NCBI RefSeq assembly: GCF_030253575.1
Contig: NC_080561.1
Location: 27,277,564-27,341,563 of the forward strand
Reading direction: 5' to 3'
From: Rhododendron vialii
Lineage: Eukaryota; Streptophyta; Magnoliopsida; Ericales; Ericaceae
DNA length: 64,000 bases
Positions 22,344 to 32,190 of the stretch are shown here, piece by piece (the stretch's first letter is position 1; each line of letters starts with the position of its first letter). Under the pieces are notes generated by a model, which was not told where the DNA came from, searched no databases, and worked only from the letters and a program-made list of their open reading frames with translations. The translations under genes and the position numbers were made by a program.

Positions 22344-25244
22344 AATAAGTTTCTTTCAAGGGCCATGGCCAAGGAAGATCTTCTGCGTGATTGCCGGATT
22401 GAAGATGTTCGCTGGCTTTGTTCCCTATCTGAATCTGAGCTTGTAAGAATAAAACTTTCCTTTATCTGCATTCTTCAATTATTTTCAACATACTTCTTTT
22501 GGAGAATAGGACTTACTTGGGTAATAAAATGGGAAAACATCTCTGCACTCACTGCCAATTGGTTTTGGGTATGTAAAGTTTTCACATCATGCATCGTTCC
22601 AATTGTCAGGACTTGTTGATTAGCTTAAAAGAGATGGTGCTTCGACGGGCAAAAATAATTGGTCACGATTCTCTAGCAAAGAAATTTGATTTGAAGATGC
22701 TTCGAGCACTTGGTATGTATATTCACCCGTGCTCATACATCATTCTTTTGTGGGAGGAGAGGAGTGTATAGTCTCCCGTGTTCCTAAAGCTGGTAGATAT
22801 TTGTATACTTTTCATACTATATATTGATAAAGTCTATAGTTTCTGATGTTCTTTACCCATTACGCCTTTCTTCACTAATTATATTTTCTGAAATAATCTT
22901 CATAGGTAGGACATTATGCCACAGTTATGAAAATTACCGTTCTAATTTGTTTACTGAAGCTATTTTGTTTTATCGTGTTCTATGTTATGATTCATGAGCA
23001 TGAATTATCTGACCATGCTAGTTTGTCTCTGGAAGTGGTGTGAAGTTTTGTATGGCTCAGTTAGTACTAAAGTTCTTTTTCATTTTTATTTTTAACTTTT
23101 TAATCCCACCTCCACTGCGGTTAGTTGTCGCCTGTTGATATGTATTGACAAAGATACTGTTTCACATTAACTGCGTTGATTTCTTGAAGTTATTTCATAA
23201 ACTGGTATTCTGTGGTTCAGAATGTTAGCAACAATTAAGAATTTATGGGCTTAAAAAAGTACCTTTTTAAGTCATACAACTATTACCGCATGATGATGAA
23301 TGGAGATTGCTGTAAGTGAAAAATAGGTACAAATTAGGATCTTAAAGTTGCTCTAGTTGCACTTTAGGCATGAAACCAGATAGCATTGAAGTTAGAAGAG
23401 CTGATAAGCAAAAGAGGTTAGCGCTAGTTGATCACCCGAAAATATGAATAAGCTGCAGTGCTCTTGGCAAGTTCCCTCTGTCCATGATGTACTTCTGTCA
23501 ACCGATTCATAAGTAATGAGCAAGGAATTTCTTAGTGATGGTTTTGTTGACCTTGTGCTTCTTACATGGACAACTTAGTGTTTAGGTAGTAATTGGCATT
23601 TGCTTCTGCCAAATATGAAGAGATTTGGATTCGAATTCTCCTGTAGCTTTTATGGCCATCTACTTATTATTGTCTGCTATCACTTATGACTCATGCAAAG
23701 TTATTTTGCATATTAGGAATTATTTGTTTGTTTAAAATCTTACCTATGACAGGTTTCATTCTGATGGAGCATCTTAAAGGACAACTTAAGGACGTCTCAG
23801 TCATTCCAGGCTTGGCTGAATCTTCCAGTTTTTTAGATGGATGCAATATCCTAAATTCTAAACTCAGTGACACTTTTAGCTCTATGGACATTGAAGAGTT
23901 GAGGGCATATGTTGGCACAGATCAAAGAAAGAGACTAGCAGAAATGTAAGTTGCTATAAAATTTGACGGGTTAGAACTAAAGTACTGGCAAGGTTTGACA
24001 TGAGTTTGGTCTAACAGTCTTGCTGAGTTTTCTGAAAAGCTTTTTGGATTTAGTAGATGGATTAGTTACAAAAGTAGCAATGTACGTGAGAGCACATTCC
24101 ATAACGAAAAGGATCGTACATGTGAGGGAGGAAGCACATCTGCTTCTAGCGGGTCTGCATATGCATGTGGACATTAGCAGGCCGAATTGTGTGACCCAAA
24201 TTCCCAATATATACCTCTGACGCTTTTGTTTTAATGAGATGAACTAGCTAACATCGTTGCACCACACATGAGACCACCTTTCATCAAAAAAGAGAAAAGT
24301 TATGACTTAGGAAGCATATACGCTCCTTGCACGTTTGTGTATCCATGTCCGTATCATCATGGACACAAGAGGACACCTATCTGGTGCATTCCATAATTTC
24401 AAGACTGTTAAAGAATTTCTCGCATGGAACAGTTTACCTGCTGCTCATTAGCATTTGTATTGAAAATATGGGGAATGTCGTCATCACTGTTCAATTTTTG
24501 ATTTCGTTGGGAAACCACGTTTTCCTTGATTGAGTGGTGGAAAAAAGTTGCAATGTGTACCGTTGCTGGTTAGCAAGGCTGTTGCTTTGAGCGTAGTTCC
24601 TCTATCGCTCTTTTTCTGCCCCACTACCCTTTTTTGGGAACTCTTGATTGTCTATTTTGAGAATACACGGAACTTGGTCTTATGCTTTTGGTATATTACC
24701 CTTTTCAAGGTGTTTCAGTTACTGAGATCTGAACAAATTGATGGTTGTGCGTTTAAAAATAATTTGATTTCCTTTTCAAAAAGCATTAGTTATTTCCCAT
24801 ATGGTTAAAAGCAAATGGGGAGTAGGGATTAGGGAGTATAATTGGTTCTTTGTTGAGTTTCTTATTATTGCTATTTTCTGTCATTTGAGAAATGCCAGGT
24901 TTTACGTGTTCCGTAGTGTCTATTTTTCTTCATACTTCTGTCATTTGAGACAAAATTCAGAAATGCATATTTAGAGAGGTTTCTATTTACTTTGCTTAAA
25001 TTGGATATTGGGATATTATTGATTGGCAAACAGTTGTTCGTGAGTAAGCAAATTTGGACTCTTTTTTTTTATAAGTACGATTTTTTATTTTTTTTTGGGA
25101 CTTTTGTTCTAAAGTTAGCTATAACATAATTTGCTGTTCTTCATCATGGTAAGAATAAGTACTGATTTGAGGTTTATTTACTTATTTTGTGTTAGATTTG
25201 GCAAGGATGAAGCTCATGATCAGAAGAAGAAATCTCATGTTTGA
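22344..25244 (+). CDS. Four-exon gene, unnamed conserved-looking protein (140 aa)
   Basis: Coding exons are 22365-22442, 22610-22712, 23753-23945 and 25196-25244, joined through GT-AG introns in phases that keep one frame (423 nt, 140 residues plus stop). The ATG at 22365 sits in GCCATGGCC. The exon itself begins at 22344 after an AG acceptor, so there is an upstream 5' exon, perhaps around 21724-21865. The product starts MAKEDLLRDCRIEDVRWLC and continues with ESELDLLISLKEMVLRRAK and KFDLKMLRALGFILMEHLKG. It looks helical and charged, ends lysine-rich (DQKKKSHV), and has no signal peptide or membrane segment. I do not recognise the family. Unlike everything downstream it has no stop or frameshift, so it may be functional. 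A solitary MULE-like repeat lies upstream. Confidence 0.7.
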
Positions 25245-25975
25245 ATATCATTATGAGGTCTGCATCTCTTTGGGCTTATATTTGCACTTAGGCGGAGCTG
25301 CTACTGTCTTCATTTTTTTTGAGAGATGGTCTGTTGCTCCATTCCGATGATTTTTATTTTCATGCCTTCTCTATTTAGTTCCATCTCTGCTGTTGTCTTA
25401 TAAAACTTTGTACATTTTCATAAAAATGAAATAGACTCTTTGTCGTTAACTTCTCCTAGTTTCAATTACAAAGGAGATCGTGCCTGATTCTGCACTCGGA
25501 TCACCCATCCATATTATGTCAAAAAACCATGCTTTGGATCACAATTGTTTGCAAAAGGTTTGAATTATGCACGTGTTACAAGGTTAGGAACTGTCATCAG
25601 ATGTCGATAAATGCTTTCATTTCTTCTCAGGATTCATTAAATTATACTATTTAGAAAGTTCTACTGCAGCTATTGCCACTTGGGTTTGCCTTTCAATTTT
25701 TGAGTATCCAACGAGATAACCCTGGTCCCGGTGAAACATTTAGCAGCACTTCCCTTTTCTATGCCACTGCCTTGGAAGTATGTTAGGATGTTGTAACAAC
25801 GGAAATGAAGAGAAGGATTGAGAGTTTGCTGATGCAACTACATGATTTAATCGTTTCTTCTGTGCGATACAGCTTCACAAAATAGGCTTTATATGAAAAG
25901 GTTTTTTTTTCATCTTACACACTTGTAGTTTTTTCATACAACCAAAAGAGGTTTTTTCATATGAGTTAGGTTCCG

Positions 25976-26304
25976 GTGAGGGATCCCTCATTTTATTAAA
26001 ATGAGGGACTCCCCTTCCCGATTGAATTTCAATGATCCGAGCCGCTCAAAGTGATCATAACGTGATTTTAAGGGTCCCCGTGAGAAATCAGCAAAAAAAA
26101 TGACAGGGAAGGGCTTCATCCGAGCAGTTTTCATTGAACGGTTCAAAAAAACTGCTCGGATGACGCCCTTCCCGGTCATTTTTTTTGTTGATTTCTCGAG
26201 GGGACCCTTAAAATTACGTTCTGCACACATTGAACGGTTCGGATTTTCAAAATTTGATCGAGAAATGAAAGTTCCTCATTTTAACAAAATGAGGGATTCA
26301 TCAC
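25976..26304. mobile_element. Foldback MITE with arms of about 150 bp
   Basis: The two halves are inverted copies. The outer ends pair GTGAGGGATCCCTCATTTT with the reverse complement of the right end (GTGATGAATCCCTCATTTT). The inner arms pair GGGAAGGGCTTCATCCGAGC with GCTCGGATGACGCCCTTCCC across a short loop near 26138. It is about 329 bp long. Open frames on both strands inside it are mirror artefacts. There is no simple target duplication, but similar 40-bp stretches flank it (see findings). Confidence 0.85.
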
Positions 26305-26509
26305 TTGAAAATTCCTCTTTTTCATATTACACACTTGTACTTCATAAATGCAAGAGATGGATACGAACTTGATTTGAGTCTGGTTATGTTGTTTTGCAAA
26401 TGGTGCTTGCTGATTTTCCACCACTGGTAGTTGGAACCGCAGAAATTGGCATATTTTGTAGCAAAACCCTACTGTGTTTTTTTCCCGGGGATATCCATTT
26501 GCTAGTGTG

Positions 26510-26513
<4 letters not shown>

Positions 26514-26569
<56 letters not shown>
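26514..26569. repeat. (CT)n microsatellite
   Basis: A near-perfect CT run of about 56 bp. A T-run of about 20 bases follows at 26850-26869. Confidence 0.95.
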
Positions 26570-26570
<1 letters not shown>

Positions 26571-27056
26571 GGGAGTGGGAGGCGGGAAGGGAAAAAAGCC
26601 TCCATGCAACTATGCAATGTGATATCAGATATCACGGGTGGAAGGATGATGTGACATCGCTGTTGCATAGAACTGTTTTTTGGTAGCGACAAACATATTG
26701 ACATTATTACTTATCAAAAAAAAAAACATATTCACATCACATAGGTTTGTTGCTCCAAGAATTGATTACTACATATGGATTTGCCTCTCTAGAAGTAAAA
26801 TCTTGCATCCATCCATGAGGCGGAGGTTGGGAATTGTTTTTCGCAAGTGTTTTTTTTTTTTTTTTTTTTAATGTTTCCTGTAAACAATTGTATTGTACTC
26901 CTGTTAAACAATGAAGTTTTGGATATACCTTTTGGAAAGTGTTCTCCGATGAGGACTAGTCATCAAGAATTTTCACATGGCCAATTTTTATGGGGATTTA
27001 AACAATGTCGCTTCCAAAATAATGGTGTTTATGCTAAACGATGGCTTTACAAGAAA

Positions 27057-27505
27057 ATGAAATTATATAGAAAGGGTCATGGCAAATCAGCTGTTGTTTG
27101 TGGATTCCCACTTTGGCATTTCTTGGATTTTCTTTTTAGTTCATTTTCTCATTTTCACTGCTACAATCTATACTATATATATATTAAAAAAAGTGTCTAT
27201 TAGTGAGAAGGCCTCACATCACGACAAGTGGCGGCATTTGATTGGGTGCAAATATAATAAATGTTAAATAAATAATTTCTTAATGAAATTCTATAGAAAG
27301 GGCTATGGCAAATCAGTTATCGTTTCTGGAATTTCCACTTTGGCATTTCTTGGATTTTGTTTTTAGTTCATTTTCTCCTTTTCACTGCTGCAATCTATAC
27401 TATATATATATTAAACAAAAGTGACTATTAATGAGAAGGCTCACGACAAGTGACTGACATTTGATTGATTGCAAATATAATAAATATTAAATAAATAATT
27501 TCTAT
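27057..27505. repeat. Tandem duplication, unit about 226 bp
   Basis: Copy one runs 27057-27282 and copy two 27283-27505. Shared landmarks are ATAGAAAGGG, ATGGCAAATCAG, CACTTTGGCATTTCTTGGAT, CAATCTATACTATATATATA and AAATATAATAAAT. Copies differ by scattered substitutions and small indels, so the duplication is not recent. Confidence 0.9.
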
Positions 27506-28192
27506 TAGGTTAGTGTAAATAAATTCTCCAACAAAAAGAAAAAGAAAAAAGGCAATGCGAGAAAAATCCTAAATTGGCCCATTCCAAATTTGAATTTGAT
27601 CAAAACTTCCGTGATCAATGTTCATGGAAATGATTTCCAATTTTTCCATATCCATATAAATAGAGCTTTACCCACTTCCTTACTGGGTGGCGCCAATGCC
27701 ACGATAGTTTTTGTTAATCCCACGACAATTCTTCTAGTCTGACAATTCTATCCTCGATCGCCCCCCTCCCTTTGATCGTTCACAGCTCTTCCCACTTCCC
27801 TTGCCTTCTTCACTCTAAAATCTCGGTTACTTCTCTTTCACCTCTCCATTTGTTTCTCTCTATTTTCTAGATCCGTTGCAGTAGATGGAGAGAGCAATGA
27901 TTTTAGGTTTGCCGATCTAAATGTGCTCTGCAACTATTCTAATTATAAAAGAAGACCTTTCTCTTCATTTGCACACAACAAGAACGACGACTGACTTCTT
28001 TGGAAGATGATGCTGGTAAATTTTTTATTTTTTATTGATCTGATGCCAGTAATTTTCGACAATAGTCGATTTCAGCAACTCCTCGATAATCACCACTCAA
28101 TTTCTATCTGTAACATACTGTTACAGAGATGTAAAAAAAATGTCAAACCGAACTGACAACCCGAAGCAAAAAGATTAACCACACCATGGCAT

Positions 28193-28194
<2 letters not shown>

Positions 28195-28269
<75 letters not shown>
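28195..28269. repeat. (GA)n microsatellite
   Basis: About 75 bp of GA dinucleotides inside the MULE-like element. Confidence 0.97.
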
Positions 28270-28271
<2 letters not shown>

Positions 28272-28649
28272 ATTGATCTCTCCTCTTCGTCTCCTTCGTC
28301 TTGTTTGAAGATGGGGCTTTCACTAATTTATTTCTTCAATACACAAAAATGCCTCCACGATGTATAATCTGATGCTTCATTTGAAGGTCAGGAGAAATAA
28401 TTGACAGAGGTCTGAATCGTTCATGAAATGAGGATTAATTGAATGGGTCGGTGGAGGGGAGAGGTGGGTAAAACGGGAATCCAAAGAGGTGAGAGAAGGA
28501 TGAGTTTGAGTTGCTCTGTTTTGGGAAAAGACGGTAAAAGAGGGGAGAGAATTGCAATACGTGCTTTTCAAGGACAATGGAAGTGGCAAGGATAAGGAAC
28601 AGAGTTGTATTGAGCACGATACGGAATACTCCTGAAATTTTTTTGCCTT

Positions 28650-29395
28650 CCACCTCTGATTGTGATAAGGTTGTGTGGACCCTAACTTTTGATGGCTCCT
28701 TCTTGGTAAAATCTGCTTAGGAGGCGTGTCGAAAGCGCAATCCCATCCAACCTTGGTATAGCTTGGTCTGGTTGAGTCAGAGGGCCTTGTTGGAGTTTTA
28801 TAGAATGGCTTGCCATTCTTGACAGGCTATCTACTAGAGACAGATTATTTAGTTGGGGTGTAGCTGTTAACCATCAGCGTGTGCTGTGCATGGATGGTGT
28901 GGAGTCACATGATTACCTTTTTTTTGCGTGCCACGTCTCTTTTGACATATGGAAGCAAATTCTGACCCGTAATGGTCTTCATAGGGTTGTCTTGCCTTTA
29001 TCTCAAGAAGTTGCTTGGGCTGTGCAGAGTTATGCAGGTAAAGGGTTTAGAAACACCATTTACAAGCTGTCATTGGCTGCTTCTATTTACTTCTTATGAG
29101 GGGAACGTAACGATGAAATATTATAGGGCACCAAGAGTGTTATTGAGGTTACTAATGAAATTTTTGATGCTATTCATGCCAAGCTCAGTTCTTGGAGTAC
29201 AGTGACGTTCCATGCCCAAAATAGAGGTTGTGTGAGGATTAGCTTCTTGATTCTCGAATTTTTGGGATAAATAGTTGTAGATAGAGAGCTTTTTGTTTTT
29301 TTTTTGGTTTTGGTGTATTGTTGGGCCAGAGGTATGCCCCTTTGAGATTTTGTAGCTTCTTGCACGGTTTTTGGTGAAATAAAATTTACTTAAAA
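28650..29395 (+). pseudogene. LINE (non-LTR) 3' remnant with zf-RVT domain
   Basis: The translation near 28805-29097 (with several stops and shifts) gives MACHS, then VLCMDGVESHDYLFFACHVS, then DIWKQILTRNG. This is the zinc-binding domain found at the C-terminus of plant LINE reverse transcriptases (C...DG.ES..HLFF.C..S..IW). Upstream, GSFLVKSA..A fits the usual preceding motif. An AATAAA and a short A-run at about 29380-29396 mark the 3' end, which abuts the right MULE terminal repeat. RT and endonuclease domains are missing. It either inserted into the MULE or was captured by it. Confidence 0.8.
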
Positions 29396-29481
29396 AAGAG
29401 AGAGGCTATAATGGTTAGTCTAGAAAAAAACTATTGTGGCAATAAAAGTTGAAGTCGTGGCATGAGCGCTGTCCTTACTGG

Positions 29482-30480
29482 TTTTAGTAGGAATAATAGT
29501 ATTAATAATCAAACACTTATCTATATTTATTTACTACTACCTTATTAGGACTTTTCCGAAAAATGATTTGGTAAGGCGACAAATCATGCATGAATATATA
29601 TTTTTCTAATAATTTTATTCAAAAATGTTCATAATTAATTTTTGGATTTAGGGCTTTCATACAGAGCCTTAAGAGAGTTTGTATAACTAAATGAAGAATA
29701 GGTACATAAATATGAGAGTTCCACAGTCAAAAATTAATTATGATATTTTAGAATAAAATAATAAAAAAATAAGACCTTTTCAAATGGATCACACCTTTTC
29801 AAACAAATTAAAAATTGAAGCACTTAATTTTTGTAGACTCTTATTTTTATGATTATTTTATTTTATAGGGTCATAATTAATATTTGTCTCTAGGTTCTTA
29901 TAACTAAATACAATATATATTATACATTTGGTTCTACGACTATCTTAGGGTTTTCAAATGAAAGCCCTAGAGTCAAAAATTAATTATGATCTTTTCGGAT
30001 AAAATGATCAAAAAATAAAATATGCACACCGGTTCAAACTGATTGAAAATTGAAGAATTTAATTTTTTAACCACATTTTTTTGGGGGCCATTACAGGTAT
30101 CGAATCGAGCTATTTTTTTTATGAATCCTCAAAAAAATATTTTAAGAATAATTTGCAATTTGCGTCATTTTTGAGATCCAAAATGAGCCCCACAAAATCA
30201 TCAATACACCACTACATTTATTGGCCATAAAAATTAAAACATTCCCAAGGATCGTTCCCTCTCGCTCCCTTACATCAAAAGAGTGAAAGTTTTGTGCGGT
30301 CTGAATATCATTTTTGGCAAAAATAATGAACTTATCGAAATCAAAAAATATGCAATATGGATCTATAGATCTTGATAATATCTTTTGAATGATTCAAAAA
30401 ATTATTTTCGTAAATATATTATTTTTAAACTTCTAAATTGAAAATAAGTTCTTGGTTTTTATTTTTGTAAGAAAGGAATG
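29482..30480. repeat. AT-rich region with direct and inverted repeat cluster
   Basis: AGTCAAAAATTAATTATGAT occurs at about 29727 and 29962. Both are followed by ATAAAAT- and AAAATTGAAG-containing sequence of about 110 bp. A partly inverted copy lies near 29850-29890 (GGTCATAATTAAT). No coding sequence is visible. The cluster may be a decayed foldback element. Confidence 0.6.
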
Positions 30481-30675
30481 TGGCTTTTCAAAAAAAGAAA
30501 GGAAAGTGTAACGGGCGCTGATAAACGGTTCTTAAATATCAGCCGTTGGATCAATAGATGGTCAAAGGAGCTTAAAACTTGAATTATGCGCGGGATCAAC
30601 GTAGCGTGTTATCTAAGGAAGGCCAGAAGCGCTCAGCTCTGCTCCGCTCCTCTCTCTTCTCTCTTTCCAGCCTCC

Positions 30676-31021
30676 ATGGCTCCAGTACCCTTCATCTTCC
30701 CCCCAACCCTCTACGCCCTCGAAGCCGACGACGACGACGGCGTCCTCTCCGCCCAGAACCCCACCGACGTCTCCTCCCTCCGCCCCTCCCAACTCGAAGA
30801 CTTCGTCAAAGGTACACTGCTACTCTCTCCACTCCCTCAATTTCCCCTTAATTCACCAAAAAAAAAAAACCTGATTCCCCCGCCCCTTTTTTCCCCCTCT
30901 TTCACTCAAAAAATACAGGCATCTCGTCCCACCTTTAGGACAAAGAGCTCTTCCGCATCGAAGAGCAAGACGTGTTCGACCCCGCCTACTCGGAGGACGA
31001 AATTTGGAATGGCGACGTTTG

Positions 31022-31030
<9 letters not shown>
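30676..31030 (+). pseudogene. CAP-D2: Condensin subunit CAP-D2, 5' fragment
   Basis: Condensin I subunit D2 is a HEAT-repeat protein of mitotic chromosome condensation. Exon 1 (30676-30811) starts MAPVPFIFPPTLYALE and runs to RPSQLEDFVKG, the typical plant CAP-D2 N-terminus. After a GT-AG intron, exon 2 starts at 30919 with GISSHL, then a TAG stop at 30936-30938 where a residue such as Ser is expected. DKELFRIEEQDVFD and a few residues follow. Homology then stops and the frame runs into unrelated sequence and a CT repeat at 31021. The remaining roughly 1300 residues are absent. The upstream region (30550-30675) looks like a normal 5' leader, so a short transcript is possible. Confidence 0.88.
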
Positions 31031-31059
<29 letters not shown>

Positions 31060-31077
31060 GTTTTTTGTTGATCGGCT

Positions 31078-31510
31078 TCTCTCTCTCTCACTTACTGTTT
31101 ACAGAGAATATGTAGTTTTCGGTTCAAATTCAAGAAAGGTTTCTGCGGAATCAAGAGGTTTGGTGGAGTCTTTGTTTGAATCAACATTTGGGGGGTGAAA
31201 TTAGGGCTTTATGTCTTTCGGTTCAGTCGATGAAATTAGGGTTTTGATGGTTGGTTTCCGTCGCTGATTAGATGACTTATACTCAGGAGGCCGGAATTTG
31301 GAACGCTGAGCCTTGAGCGGCGCAACTAGGCGGCTGGGAAGGGTATTGATTTCTCAGAAGAAGAGGAATGATGGGTATTACAACGTACCCATAAGGACCT
31401 TTGATCAGACACGGCGGCGTAGGCAACTTCGGCCTCGTGGGTTCTTGTCACGACGGAGTGTCGCATTTCGACCGTGAAGAAAGCCCAGGAAAGTCTTGTT
31501 GACCAACCCA

Positions 31511-31550
<40 letters not shown>

Positions 31551-32025
31551 GGGTTAGTGGATCTGATTTCTAAGACTTTTTAAATTTGATTTATGCATTA
31601 TTTTTTATGTGTAGTGTTCTCTGTACAATTTTGAAGACTGTGGGTGTCACAATGCTTGCTGCACCGCATGTGTAACCAGGCCCCGGCGTTCGCAGCGTAA
31701 AGTTCTTGGGGAGTTTGACTGTTGTGTTGGTGATTCGTTCCCCCCAACGCTAATCTGGAACGAACTGATGAAATTTTCTGGATCTTGCGCCCGCGCGCTA
31801 AATACACCTCACTTGCAGCAGTTGGCCAACTGCTCGTTATTGGAGATTAGTTGTTTTTCTATTTTTTGTTACGTGTCATTTGTATACTTTGTTAGTAGAA
31901 TTAGGGTTTTGACATGTGTTATGTATGTATGTGTGTGTGTGAAGAACCCGTCATTTATATACTTTGTTACGTGTCATTTATATATATGTTGTTTGAAGAA
32001 CCCGTAATACTATTACACATAAGTT

Positions 32026-32062
<37 letters not shown>

Positions 32063-32190
32063 TGTATACAAAGGATACATAGTTTTCGGTTCAAATTCGG
32101 GAAATTTTTGCGGAATCAATAGTGGAGTCTTTGTTTGAATTGACATTTGGGGATGAAATTAGGGTTTTATGTGTTTTGGTTCAGTCAATG
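31078..32190. repeat. Direct duplication of about 160 bp, copies about 950 bp apart
   Basis: Copy one (31078-31245) and copy two (32030-32190) both begin after a CT repeat with TTACTGT. They share TAGTTTTCGGTTCAAATTC, GGAGTCTTTGTTTGAAT and GATGAAATTAGGG. A TC/TA microsatellite lies between them at about 31507-31552. I find no recognisable exon between the copies. Confidence 0.8.

Larger units (their letters stand above)
27687..29472. mobile_element. MULE-like element with 9-bp target duplication
   Basis: CCTTACTGG occurs immediately outside both ends (27678-27686 and 29473-29481), the 9-bp duplication size of Mutator-like elements. The left end starts GTGGCGCCAATGCCACGAT. The reverse complement of the right end starts ACAGCGCTCATGCCACGAC. 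Similarity continues for about 70 bp (ATAGTTTTT, CTAGTCTGAC or CTAGACTAAC). The 1786-bp interior has no transposase that I can see. It contains a GA microsatellite and the tail of a LINE. It is non-autonomous. Confidence 0.88.
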
